A stretch of 64,000 bases of DNA from Rhynchospora pubera (Eukaryota > Streptophyta > Magnoliopsida > Poales > Cyperaceae). Positions 23,561 to 34,962 of this stretch are shown in pieces (positions within the stretch are counted from its first letter, which is position 1; each line of letters begins with the position of its first letter). The stretch is taken from contig CM051462.1 of the NCBI GenBank assembly GCA_028095005.1, forward strand, positions 129,570,752-129,634,751. Direction: 5' to 3'. The notes beneath the pieces were generated by a model that ran no database searches, was not told the origin of the DNA, and saw only the letters and a program-made list of their open reading frames with translations. A program made the translations under genes and the position numbers.

Positions 23561-25840
23561 TACTAATGGAGAAGTCTCTGTTTCCCAAAGTTCTGTTTTG
23601 TTTTTATGCTGATTTTCAGGACAGTGCCACCATTGCTAGGAAAGTTGCCACAAAAAAGGGCTAGGCTAAAAGAGGTGGTAGGGTAAGAATTTATTGCATA
23701 TACTTATAAATTTATTTTGTCTTTTATTTATAGCTTTTTATCTTGCCTAATTTTGTAGCATTTTATTGGATTAGATGGAGCGACAAATGAAATTTTAGCA
23801 ATACTCAAGCCATTGGTCAGCTGATTCACTGCCTCTCTTCCACATGTGTTCTTCAAGGTATACTCATTTGTAATTAGTGCCAATATAATGGGGAATTACG
23901 TTTCTTTTAATTTTCATGAGCACTATACTATATGATATGAATGAATGGATAATATATGCATAATAGTTATGAAACTATTGAATTAGGGTTTTTCTTTGTG
24001 AAAATTTCAAATGTGCTTTACCTTTCAAATATCCATAATATAAATATCAAATAGAAATATAATTTACCCTTATTTGGTTGTACATTCACCCCTGCTTCAC
24101 ATCAGATTAGTTATTCATTTTGTTTAAAATTAAATTTGTTGTTTTCTCTCATTTGAAACTCAATCTCTTTCCCAGTTCTTTTACATTTTGCTAGCCGAAT
24201 AGGGCCAGAAATATAATTTGATAATCTACAAGAAATTTAGCAGTTGTAGTTCAGGAAATAGGTGCTTAAGGCATGAGAGTACTCCTTTTTTTTTGTGTTT
24301 GATGTCTAAGGAAGTGCAAATGTTGGATTAGGAAAATGGTCTTCGAGATAAAGATGGTACTAATGGAACATGTTAGTTTATTTTCTGTCCTGAGTAGTGT
24401 ACTATTGGTAATTTTTTGCAAAAAAAAAAAAAATCTTCAGCTGAATAATATTAGCATAATAGCACTTGAAACCAATAGTAGCCTTAATTTTCTCTGTTTC
24501 AGATAATCAAACGATCTTCAGATTGACTTATTTCATCTTAGCAGACAATATGAGGTGTTTGCATGTTGAAATTGTGCATTTCAACAATTGTTCCAGGTGT
24601 ACTGGTAAAAATGAGTCTTGATTGGTGTTCTTGCAAAGTTTCGACATTTGTAGAGTTTGATTAGCAAATTGAAATAGGTAAATCTCCGAGGCATCTAGAG
24701 TGTTGGTCACTGTGAGATTCTGACACCGGACAAGTCGGCCATCTTTGAGTAAGTAAATTGACATTTCTCATTTTTTTAATTGCTATTTTTTTTTCAATGC
24801 TCATCATCCAATTGTGTTAAAAAAAACTGGAACTAAATGTAGTTCACTGTAATCAAACTCATTTTTTGTTTCCAAAACTTCAAGCTTAAGTTGATTGATG
24901 GGTTCAATCATGCTTTACGAAATGTCACCATGAATGGAATTGTATACCTGCAAGAGTGGATATGAAATTTTATACATATTGACTATAGAGTAGGCCATAG
25001 GTTTGATCTATTTACTGCGATTTGTTGCTAAAATTCCATATGGTTCTTGCCTATGAAATTGTTGACATTTCGTTAACAGATTTCCATTGGTTATTAATCC
25101 AATTTAATGGCACATCATTCCTGCCAACTAAGAGGCTTTAGATATTCTACGAATGATTAAAATCGCCACAGATTAAGCATTGCTTATTGTTCAAAAAATA
25201 GTTATATTGAGTACAAACGTTGATTTTACAAAATTGGTAAACGATTAGATTCAGTGGACTCAGATTTTGGCGCAAATTTATGAGCTACTTAAAACAGAAC
25301 CATAGAAAAGCTCAAATAATATCTCCTGAATACCAAATTGAGCCATATAAACTTAAATGTTTGTGCAATTATTAATGCCGCAAAATGGTGAGTGTGCAAT
25401 AATATATTTTAATTACAAGTTTTTTTTAATATAGCTTATCTTTATTCATGCTTTAGATTCTTGGTGTTATAACGGTTTAACTATTGTCCCTAATTATTTT
25501 TATCAAGAACAGTTGTTAATCATGCCTAATTTTTGGCGTTAACAGGTGTGTGTCAAAAATATAATTTCGCTTCTCGACCAATTAAGAAAGCTCCAACTGT
25601 GATGGCTTGCACTTGAGTATAGATCCATGGATTTCCAACATGTGTTTTTATCATTGCAAATATATTTCTTCTTAATGATAGCCAATTTGAATAGCATTAT
25701 TCTACAAACAGTATGTACTTGGACAAAATTGGTATATTTTTTTATTTAAACCTATTTCCTTTTACCAAACTTATCCGATGGAGTATTGAGTACAAATTAA
25801 AGTCAAGTATTTATCGCGCGAAGCGCGATACTATAGCTAG

Positions 25841-26747
25841 TTTATATTCACATTCAACCTTTAAATCACAAAAGAAAGTTGAACTCGTCTAGCTAGTTTA
25901 GAAAAGTAAAAGACCGATATTTCAACACCGTCCCTGTGGATTTAACCCTCAAGCTGTTCTACAAACGATTAGATCGGTAAACGAGATTTATTTATTTTGA
26001 TACTTACTTCTATACCCAATCAATGTTTTATCCAAATATATTGACGTGATTCCAACAAAAGATTATTAGTTAGTATACCAATTCAAATTCGGAAAGCTAA
26101 TTTTTATAATACTAGCAAAAATGTCCAATATGTGAGCAAATAAAAAAACAAAGTAATTAATATTATTTTTATTTTATATAAAATTGTACATTTTTTTTTG
26201 ACGAGATATAAAATTGTACATATTAGACAATAAAAATATTATAAAATCAATAATTGTATCTTTCCATTTTAAATGAAGAGTTCATTTTTTCACCTAAGGT
26301 TATCATCCACACCGCCAATCAAATTAGATTTTAAAAATCAATGGTTCATATTTGTCTTGGTCTGAAATTGTTTAGTGCACTCGTCTATTCGTTTACATCT
26401 TTGAATTTGTACTTTTATAAGCAGTAGGAATAAGCACAAATCAAAATCAATAATTAAAAAGAAATCCTTGTTGCCTAATTAAAGACACCGCCATGATTTT
26501 TTCTAGTTTTTTACTGTTTTGGCCCTACCAGGTTTATTATCATGGATGTGATAGTTTGACCCTATGAACAGTACCATTTTGCAATTTCCAGTTGAATTAT
26601 CTGGCCCTTTGCTTCAGGATCGTATGATTGGATTGAAGATCGGTGGTGGTGTAGGGTCTAAGGTGAACCGGCTATAACATAATAAATGTACAACGTACCT
26701 TTTTCCTTTTCCTTGCATATGCATCGTGCCTTTGTTCCACACATTTA
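25841..26747. other. Intergenic: likely right part of the Gypsy-like LTR, then AT-rich DNA
   Basis: Up to about 26010 this looks like the continuation of the interrupted LTR (ACCGTCCCTGTGGATTTAAC). The remainder has no supported feature. Confidence 0.4.
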
Positions 26748-27004
26748 ATGCTGCTTGATTTTTTTTTTTTTAATATTTGTTCTGCGCTATTCATCTATAT
26801 TTCCAGTTTTCCACCGATCTACTCTTTTTTTTGTTTCCTGTCTGCTTCGTCTCTGCTAATAGAGAAATTGTCGGTCCTAACTTCGGTAATGGACTTCGTT
26901 AATGGTACCACGGTGCTCCTCTCGTCACAAGGTCTCGATAGAGACTCCTGGTGCTCGTCTTTTTTTTAGGATTTCTGACGGCCCCAATTCTCAATGGCGG
27001 TGAA

Positions 27005-27707
27005 TGTTGGAACTGTATTCTAAATGTTATCTTATAGTGATTATTTTTATATGTTATGTTTATGAATTATATGCTATTATATTTTGTTCCATGAGTTTAT
27101 ATTCGTATTTAGAAGTGTTTAAGAAGATTCTCTTAGTCTTAAACCGAGAACTCTAAATAAAATGAATATATATTCTTAAAATGTTCACATATTTTGAATA
27201 TTAGTAGGGACACTAATATGGCATACAACACTAATATGGATTCTCAAAATAGGTCACCAACTGAATGAGAAACAAGAAATATATTTTCTATGTACAAAGT
27301 TTCATGTTGTATAAAATAAAGAACAAATAGAAAATTATATCACATGACGTGATTTACTAGCAAGGAATCAATTTATTGATATGTGCATATTATGAGGATA
27401 ATATATGTTTCACATATATTATTTAAATTTATTTAAAATCCAACCCCAATTATTTTAACAAATGAAGAGAAAAATAAGACTTTAAATTCGGGACATAATT
27501 TGAGTCAACTTTAAACTGAAAATTAGTATAGCAAATGATAACTAAATTGGACAAATGATATATGAAAATTATAGTCCTTGAAGTTTAGAATCCAATGGTT
27601 TAAGTTTTTATGTCGTTTGGAGTTTTCTACAAAGAGTTATCAATATTTTAATACTGCAACGTCAGAAATTAAAGTAATGTTTTAATTTCTGGTTAGTGGT
27701 TTTAAAT
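27005..27707 (+). repeat. Copia LTR fragment, 5' part, plus orientation
   Basis: Starts TGTTGGAACTGTATTCTAAA and matches, in the same order, the first part of the LTR defined at 44688 (read on the minus strand), ending at GTTAGTGGTTTTAAATAG. The continuation of this LTR is found only at 30378-30665 and in the opposite orientation. Confidence 0.8.
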
Positions 27708-28290
27708 AGGCAAAATTGATCACATACCCCTTAATTTTTTTAATTGAATATTTATCCCTGAAATCTTTAAAATTGATCACTTACCCTTCAAATCTTAATA
27801 AATATCCCTTTTATGTTTTTTTAAATAAATTTTTTAATATTAAAATCTATTTGGGACATAATTACCCCTACCTAAATTTCTCTTAGGCCCTGATCAAAAT
27901 GTTTTTTTTTTCACAGGATTTCAATTCGATTGATTTCATAAGATTTCGTAGGATTTCGTTGGATCTAATTAAATAGGAATTCCAATCAAATGATACCAAA
28001 TCGGTTCATTTTGATCAAGAATTTTCCAACGAAACGAGATGAAATGAAATCCCATGTTAAAAAAGTGAGATTTTGATCAGAGCCTTAGTCTGAAACACCT
28101 TTCCTCTTCCGCTATATCATCTCCATGCGATATCAGAAAATAGAGATCTCCTCCGACATATGCTCTCTCCCATTCTATTTTTTTTTCCTAATTATTATCT
28201 CCACTTTTTAATTCGACATAAAAGGATCAGCTTGGCGCCTCGTAAAAGAAAAAGTGTTTGGACTTTGGCACTTTGCTGATATTTATCTAT
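27708..28290. repeat. Repeat X, copy 1 (interrupted by a Tourist MITE)
   Basis: Begins GCAAAATTGATCACATACCC and repeats ACCCCT/ACCCTTCAAATCTT motifs. A second copy in the same orientation occupies 30666-30954 and lacks the MITE, giving an empty-site comparison. Confidence 0.75.
27886..28084. mobile_element. Tourist-like MITE (TTA TSD)
   Basis: Inverted ends GGCCCTGATCAAAAT / ATTTTGATCAGAGCC with TTA on both sides (27883-27885, 28085-28087). The paralogous copy of the host repeat at about 30865 reads through without it, confirming the insertion. A relative lies at 53611. Confidence 0.88.
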
Positions 28291-28292
28291 GA

Positions 28293-30361
28293 GGAGGGTT
28301 CCGCTGCCATCGAAATTCCCTGCCCCAAAATGCCACAAATCAGCGACCGTTGAATTAGTTTTGATTAAGGGATCTGATCTAATCTGATAAGCATCCAATC
28401 TGTTCTCTTCATTTAATTAAAAGGACGATTGCACAATTTTCAAAACACCAAAAGGTTCTATCCTCTCCAATCCATTTTCTCCCGTGTTACCGTGTATCTA
28501 TCTGTTGCCGCCTCTATTTTCCAAAGGCATAGCAACTTTCTTTCTCTCCAGCTTCTCTTGAGCTCTCTTTTTTCTTCTCCATTCTTCAACTTGTATTTGG
28601 AAAAAACCAGTTCGCAGCAGGGTTCCTCTCCTTCCTTAGACACGACCTATCTCTTTTTCCATCCCGTCGACCTGTTACTGTCCAACTTTTCAGAAATCCA
28701 TCCAAATCAACTTAACGACTATGAAGTTTGCTTCAAATTCTTTTCTCGAACTGGCCAAATTTTACACTTTCCGATTGAATTTTGTTAGATTAACTTTTCC
28801 ATGCTTTATTGACTGTCGTGATTTTGAATTAAATACATCGTATTTGGAATATAAGGTCTGATGCCACAATTTTGAATTTTGCACATGGTGTTTTTGGGAA
28901 TTTTGATGACCAGTACTGGGTTGGTACAAAGATTAGCTCTAGATTAATGTTACGATGCTGTATGGTGATTTTTAGGCTTATAGTTATCAAATTGTCAAGA
29001 TGCAAATTTAGTTCGTAAAGAGGTGTTGTAGGCTCGAAACAAACACTAGAAACTTGCATCATTCATTAAGCAAGTTGCAGCTGATATTCAATTTTTTAGT
29101 TTACAAAGGGAAATGCAACCAATTACATGTACAATTTACAAATAAAATGGCGGTACTCAAAACTTAGAAATATGACAGCACTTATTTTAACTAATAAAAT
29201 TGTAACATCATTAACCTTACTTTTTTGATAGATAGATGAAGAAAACATTTACTGCTGACAAAATATAACAACACTCATTTCTCACATTTGATATAGTATT
29301 GCGTGCACTAAAATTAAAAAGACTAGTTCACCATACACAGTGTCAACAATTTCTAAATTAACCTGTAGTCCTATTTTTTTGAAACTATACAATTAACTTG
29401 CATAATCCACAAATAATTCAAATATTAAGCCGTATCAGTACCATGTCTTAGCCATGTACCAGCACAATACATCTAATGTTACTGGTTAATTTATCAAAAG
29501 TTTTACTAAAATTTCATCATAGAAAGTATGTGAATTGTATGGTGACTATAAGTCTATAACATTTGAACCAGAAAAATATAACTCAAGCACCAAAAAATTT
29601 ACAAATGGAGGTTGACTTTAGATATATTTTTTTTAAGAGCGGACAAACCGGCACATTTTATTAAAACAAAGACAAAAATTTCATCACAGATTAAAAAAGA
29701 ACCAAATGGTATCAGTATACCAATTTATAGCGATTTTCAAAAATTACAATACAATTGATACTGGTTTTTAAAAAATTTAAGGGGCGACCGACTTTAGCAT
29801 CATCATAATGTATAGAACCTTTATCAGATAAGAACATAAATTCAATACCAATTATTTTGTTGTTTTTTTTCTTTTGATAAGGTCTGTATCACACAAACTC
29901 AGAAGGAGAAGATAAATCTGAGATTTTCTTTTCTAAATCGAACAAAAAGGCACTTGAATTCACACAGAGAAAAGTTGGAGAGTAACATGTCTAGGGGATA
30001 GAAAGAAGTGATTATAGGTTCTAAAGGAGGAGAGACAGAGTTGCGAACTGTTTTCTTCTAAATAGAAGTTGGAGAAGAAAAAAAGGGAGCACGAGAGAAG
30101 TTGGATAAGAAGAGGATTGCGGCTTTGGGAGAGACAGAGACCGGGAGAGAGAGGAGAGAGAGAAAAACAAGGGAGAGAACTGGAGAGGATGAAGCTTTTG
30201 GTGTTTTGAAAATTGTGCTATCATCCTTTCGCATTAAATGAAGAGAACAGACATGATAGTTCTCGGACTAAATCAGAGCCCTTGATCAAAATTAATTCAA
30301 CGGCCACAGATCCGTGGCATTTGGGGGCAGAAAAATTCGGTGGCAGCGAAACGCTGCTCAT
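28293..30361. mobile_element. 2-kb element with ~400-bp terminal inverted repeats
   Basis: The left arm (about 28293-28690) and right arm (about 29955-30361) are diverged inverted copies. They share CTGCCCC-AAATGCCAC, GTTGAATTA-TTTTGAT, TGTTCTCTTCATTTAAT and CAATTTTCAAAACACCAAAA. The 1.25-kb centre carries no gene. The terminus GGAGGGTTCC is also that of the small element at 30955. No clear TSD was found; the right side abuts LTR sequence. Confidence 0.7.
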
Positions 30362-30377
30362 ATATTTTTACAAGAAA

Positions 30378-30665
30378 GATTGTTGAGTCATATCTATAGT
30401 CTCTAACGAAACTCTATTTCTTTTCGGTTCATCTTGAATCCGAAACAAAAATGACAGTTGAATCCGTACTAGCGAACTTTCCGTCAACACCTAACTCCGC
30501 CACTCGTAACTTGATCGATTACTTAATCGATAGAATATTTTGATAAATATTTAGAAGAAGAAAAAATCAAAACTTCAACACTTGAAGACTTTACTTGTGT
30601 TCTCAATTTCTGATCTGTTTTATCTTTAAAACGTCAGAATAAACCTTTCAAATTTGTATAGTATT
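30378..30665 (-). repeat. Copia LTR fragment, middle part, inverted orientation
   Basis: GATTGTTGAGTCATATCTAT through to AAACCTTTCAAATTTGTATA matches 43025-43325 in the same plus-strand direction. It therefore has the opposite orientation to the LTR piece at 27005-27707, which it would normally follow. Confidence 0.8.
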
Positions 30666-30954
30666 TAAAAGGCAAAATTGATCACATACCCCTCAAATCT
30701 TTCTTAATTGAATATTTACCCCTCAAATCTTTGAAATTGATTAAGTACCCCTCAAATCTTAATAAATAGGCATATATACCCCTTTCTGTTATTTAAATAA
30801 ATTTCTGAATATTAAAATATAATTTTGTATGTCTTAGGATAGAATTACCCATGTCCAAATTTCTCTCCTCTATCAGCCTTGAAAGACCTTTCCTCTTTCG
30901 CTAAACTATATAGTAGACAAAACTTCTATTAATGGGAGCCTATTTGACCAAAGA
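30666..30954. repeat. Repeat X, copy 2
   Basis: Same start (GGCAAAATTGATCACATACC) and order as copy 1 at 27708, without the Tourist MITE. It leads into the same GAGGAGGGTTCC terminus. Confidence 0.75.
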
Positions 30955-31378
30955 GGAGGGTTCCAATGCCAACATTTTGGTTGCCCCAAATGCTGACATT
31001 TCACTATTTGATTATTTTTTAAATATTTAAAATAGAAACATCAAATTCAAACTGGTCATCTTATTTAGTTCAATGACTGATGCATTTTGATATAATTTTT
31101 GTAAATTTTAGAGTTATTTGATACTCCATCAAAGGCTAAAACATGAACGTATTAGAATGAATCTATTACAATTAATAAGGTTCGTTTATTTTTCTACCTC
31201 TTGATGGAGTATCAAATAAACTCTAAAATTTATAAAAATTTTATGAAAATGCATCGGTCGTTAAATTGAATAAGTTGAGCGGTTTGAATTTGATGTTGCA
31301 ATTTTTAATTTTGAAAAAGTAATAATTAATAGAATATTGGCATTTCGGGCAACCAAAATGTCGGCATTGGAACCCTCC
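30955..31378. mobile_element. Foldback MITE, GGAGGGTTCC ends
   Basis: The arms are inverted copies over about 190 bp each: GGAGGGTTCCAATGCCAACA at the left against its complement at the right, and a shared TTTGATACTCCATCA near the centre. It is a short relative of the 2-kb element at 28293. TSD not clear. Confidence 0.75.
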
Positions 31379-32174
31379 TAAAAAATATATAGAGGAAAGT
31401 TAGCGATAATAAAAATTTTTAAAATTTGAATCGCATAATGTTAGGTTACAATTATGTAATGTGCATGCTTATACGGGATTTGAGTTATTATATCCCCGTT
31501 TCAAATGCACTTATACTGGATTCGGATGCCATTTGCTGGCTATCCGAACATGGTTTTCTAATTAATTATTATATCTCCTTGTAGCATTTTTTTTTTATAA
31601 AAAAAAAAAAACTCAATACTTCAATACACAGCCTTACTTTCTTCTACCAGCACCAGGATGAACTTACTGGAACCCTGGAAGGCAATGTTAGGTGATAGTG
31701 TTACTGCAAGCTATCATTAAAGACCAATCTAAATTCATCTTTTTTTTTTTCTTTTGGTTTTGTAAATTGATGGATGGTGAAAGAAAGGATTGTTAGAAAT
31801 GGAGAGTAGAGAGAGAGAAGAGATCAAATGCAAAGTGGAGATGACAACGGAGAAGAAGAAAACAGTGGTTGTGGTAGTCAAGATGGATTCGTAAAGGAAG
31901 GAGTTTTGGGAGCTTACGGGAGAAAAAACACTGTCTGTCGACGAGGAGGACGATATAGAGAGGTTTGCTGGGTGTGCGCCAGCGAGCAATCCAGCGAGCA
32001 ACAGTTAATGTTGCTTAGGGCAGATACATTATTTGGAATCAGTGGTCTCTGATTACTGATCCTGGAAGAACAGGCCAGTGGCCATGCTGTTAAGAAGCAG
32101 TGGGATGTGTTAACGGAGAGAATGAGGGGTAGGTAAATGAGGAAACCAGTGGCGCAACATGGAAAGTGAAATGG
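31379..32174. other. Intergenic, no gene seen
   Basis: A purine-rich patch at 31780-31970 gives open frames on both strands, but they have no recognisable domain or splice context. Confidence 0.45.
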
Positions 32175-32188
32175 ATGGGGTGTATACT

Positions 32189-32329
32189 TTTTTTTTTTTT
32201 TTGTTTTTTTTGATTGATGGCCGTAGCCTCACACTCACACACACTCAACCAGCTTGAAGCTAGGATCGAACTCATGCCCTCTTATTTGAGAAGCATATGC
32301 CACTACCAACTGTTCTAGACAGCGGTGGC
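32189..32329 (-). mobile_element. tRNA-derived SINE with 14-bp TSD
   Basis: Perfect direct repeats ATGGGGTGTATACT flank it (32175-32188 and 32330-32343). On the minus strand it has pol III promoter boxes: an A-box-like TTGGTAGTGGCA and a B-box-like GAGTTCGATCC. It ends in an A-rich tail, seen as the T-run at 32189-32211 on the plus strand. It is non-coding and needs LINE machinery to move. Confidence 0.88.
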
Positions 32330-32343
32330 ATGGGGTGTATACT

Positions 32344-33050
32344 AGGTGTTGTCGAATTAAACAAAAATCACATACTTGGGTCAAAATAGATTCAAATCCT
32401 CTAATTCAGAATTGGGTTATGCATCACCTCGCAACATAAAAGTTCCTATTAATATCTTCCCATTAGTTATTGAACTAGCCAGTGCTAACCGGAACTTTTA
32501 TACTAATTAAGGAATCAAAATAAAAATAATAATACTAATAGGAAGATATTTGGAATAGTCCGACTAAACCAATTCAGCTTAATAGAATTATAATTCAGAT
32601 AACTGACTATAGTACTATGCTAATACGAATGATTTATCAATGACCAACTTGATTTAATGATAAAAATATATAATGATTAGTTGTGCCGTGTCAAATTGTA
32701 TTAATTTTTTAAGATTACCAACACGATCGTGTCGTGCCAATTCCGTACTCGTGCTGTGTCGTGTCCATTTTGAAGAACCCTACATACAACTAAAATTGAA
32801 CCATTTTAAAAATATTAATTATATATATATATATATAAAAATCATGAAATAAACAAAATAAAACGAAAAAAGAAAGGACATTAAGTAAAATAAAAAACAA
32901 ATAAAACATAAAACGAAAACACGGTAAAACAAAATAAACAAAATAAAATAAAAAACAAAATAATACGAAAAAGAAACTTTAAAGTGCAAATAAAAGGCCA
33001 AAGGGAAAAGACCAAAAGGGACTCAGCCGAAAAAAAATGGGAAATTCTAA
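32344..33050. other. Intergenic, low-complexity A-rich stretch
   Basis: Includes an (AT)n tract at 32819-32837 and an ATAAAACAAA-type A-rich run at 32840-33000. The open frame on the minus strand there (Phe/Tyr/Ile only) is compositional. Confidence 0.55.
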
Positions 33051-33166
33051 GATCGGAATTCGGGATTCCGATCTTAGCTAAGGTCGGAATCTGGGATTCC
33101 GATTTTAGCTAAGATCGGAATCCGGAATTCCGTAATTGCAGTCGGAATCCTAGATTCCGATCTTGT
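33051..33166. repeat. Tandem array of short palindromes (GGAATC-GATTCC)
   Basis: Four units of about 28-31 bp. Each contains an inverted repeat such as CGGAATTCGGGATTCCG, and the first two are followed by TTAGCTAAG/TTAGCTAAGA. Each unit can form a hairpin. Confidence 0.75.
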
Positions 33167-33874
33167 GATACTATTTAAAAAAATATTATTATATTGATAT
33201 TATTTTTAATATATTATAATAATTTAATATTATTTTTAATTTTTTCGGACTATTGAGAGTATCACCCAGTTTATTAAATTAAATTAAATTTTTCTTTCAA
33301 ATCCGCTAACAAATCTCGCATGTAAAATCTATTTTTCGTGCTCAAATAAAAAAATATGGTCACAAATTATTTTATATATAATCCGATTTTTTTAATATTA
33401 AAAAAATTAAATATTTTAATCTATATTGTGATATTTTTATTATTTTATATATACTTCCGTATCTTGATTTTTTTTTAAATGACGTATTCCCACAACTGCA
33501 CGGTGTCATATACGATACTCGCACCCGTATCTACACCTGCACCCGTGCAACATAGACATGAATGAAGGTGGAAAGAAAAAGAAAATTGTTAATGTAGTAT
33601 ATTGTCGCGGTTAAATCTACCAATCTAATTGTCTTATAGTTATTAAAATATTAATTGAATATAATAATCATATCTTTTCCCACTATGACAAATATTATAA
33701 ATTATATATTATATATATAACAATGTGGGTAAATAATGGTTACGAAATAACGTTATCCGTACCTTACCCAATAAATTAACGAAAATTTTTACCCGTATCC
33801 ATACCCGATAACTTACTACCCAAATCCTAATGTTTCGGGTCAAATCTCAATTTCAGCATGTGGCAATTTGTATT

Positions 33875-34168
33875 GGAAATTGATTACTGCATGCCATCTG
33901 CAGTTTTGTCATTCCTTGCCATCGCTAAACATAAAGTAAACACATAAAATAGATAAAGTGAATATATATAGTGATCAAAGTGAACACATACACTCAATAA
34001 AAATAAGTTGAATGTGCATATAAAAATCAATAAGAGATGACAACACTTATTTATTTGTAAGTGTTCACTTTGATTCTTTAAATGTTTATCTTGTCGATTT
34101 TAAATGTTCATTTTGTATTTTGCAATGATAAGAGATGATAAAATTGCATACAGTAGTTATCATTTCTG
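33875..34168. mobile_element. MULE-type MITE (family M), 9-bp TSD with one mismatch
   Basis: Terminal inverted repeats GGAAATTGATTACTGC / GTAGTTATCATTTCTG, with flanking 9-mers ATTTGTATT (33866-33874) and ATTTATATT (34169-34177). The interior has GTGAACACAT and TGTTCACTTTG motifs shared with copies at 36663, 40425 and 48481. Confidence 0.85.
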
Positions 34169-34334
34169 ATTTATATTATAATGTACATACTACTGATCCA
34201 AATTTCGCGGGTAATATTGACAAAAAAAAAACTTGCGGGTAAAATCTCAATTTCAGCCTGTGGCAATTTGTATTATATATAATCCACATACTACTTCCCC
34301 AGATCCTAATTTTGCGTGTCAAATCTCAATTCCA

Positions 34335-34490
34335 GCGCCTCTGACAAGGGATCAGGACTTGCTTATGCAGACACTGCAAAGTCTCTCGTTCACAACTGGG
34401 AATGATCACTTGTATTGGAATTGTAGTTCCGATGGGACTTATTCTGCTTCGTCTGTGTATAAGTGGCTGGCAATGGCAGGGAAGATCACA
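34335..34490 (+). pseudogene. LINE ORF2 scrap
   Basis: The translation LTRDQDLLMQTL then NGTYSA-SVYKWL resembles the stretch before the zf-RVT module of plant LINE polyproteins (normally DG-Y--KSAY). About 50 codons are left, bounded by host repeat units. Confidence 0.65.
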
Positions 34491-34868
34491 TACTAGTATA
34501 CTACTGCCCCAGATCCTAATTTAATTTGCGGGTCAAATCTCAATTCCAGCCTGTGGCAATTTGTATTATAATACACATACTACTGGCCCAGATCATAATA
34601 CTGCTCCCCACCAACTTGTATTATGGGAGCTTTTATTAAAAAATGGAGATACTTATTACCTATATAATGATTGATATTGATACTGCCACTTCGGTAAACT
34701 TGCAGGTATTTATTAGTTACCTATAGATAATGTATTATATATATTGAAGTGGTTGGACTTGGAGAATCATAAATGGAGATATATTTTTTAATTTGTTTCT
34801 CTTCACAGTACAGTATTTTAATAAATTAACAGCTCTCCAACTTGTATTATTGGAGCCTGATAAAGTAG

Positions 34869-34877
34869 TTATATATA
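34869..34877 (+). promoter_or_regulatory. TATA-like element upstream of the UGT
   Basis: TTATATATA lies 94 bases before the start codon at 34963, a plausible position for a plant TATA box. Confidence 0.45.
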
Positions 34878-34962
34878 CTTGTTGGTCATCTTAATTTAAC
34901 AACTCATTTCTTCTTCAAAGCTTACATTGTTTCTAGTTTCTAGAGCTTCATTAAGATCAATA

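Larger units (their letters stand above)
22566..25840 (+). mobile_element. Probable non-autonomous Helitron (3' end clear, 5' end inferred)
   Basis: The 3' end has the diagnostic Helitron structure: a 7-bp stem hairpin ATCGCGC-GAA-GCGCGAT at 25813-25829, then 11 bases ending in CTAG at 25840, followed by T. The 5' end is not certain. TCAATAAATACTCC at 22566, preceded by A, fits the rule that Helitrons start with TC and insert between A and T, and the flanks on either side both look like one LTR. No Rep/helicase gene is present. The interior holds exon-like pieces (near 22951-23040 and 23620-23680) with splice-like borders, which may be captured gene fragments I could not identify. Confidence 0.6.
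33814..34600. repeat. Three copies of an ~80-bp host repeat around a MITE and a LINE scrap
   Basis: The unit GGGTCAAATCTCAATTTCAG-CTGTGGCAATTTGTATTATA-ACATACTACT occurs at about 33835 (split by the MITE at 33875), 34235 and 34530. The unsplit copies are natural empty sites for the MITE. Confidence 0.8.

Noticed and set aside
26748..26969. 73-codon open frame with a hydrophobic start
   Set aside because: Depends on a poly(T) run for its hydrophobic residues and shows no family motif.
28429..28788. 119-codon open frame
   Set aside because: Lies in the left inverted arm of the 2-kb element. The matching right arm carries no corresponding frame, so it is pyrimidine-rich repeat sequence.
31735..32052. 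Overlapping frames on both strands with Ser-rich or Gly-rich translation
   Set aside because: Composition comes from a purine-rich tract; no conserved motif or promoter.
32819..33001. 60-codon Phe/Tyr/Ile frame on the minus strand resembling a membrane peptide
   Set aside because: It is the complement of an A-rich low-complexity run.
33051..33166. Palindromic repeats as a CRISPR array
   Set aside because: No spacers between units; the units abut and the host is eukaryotic.
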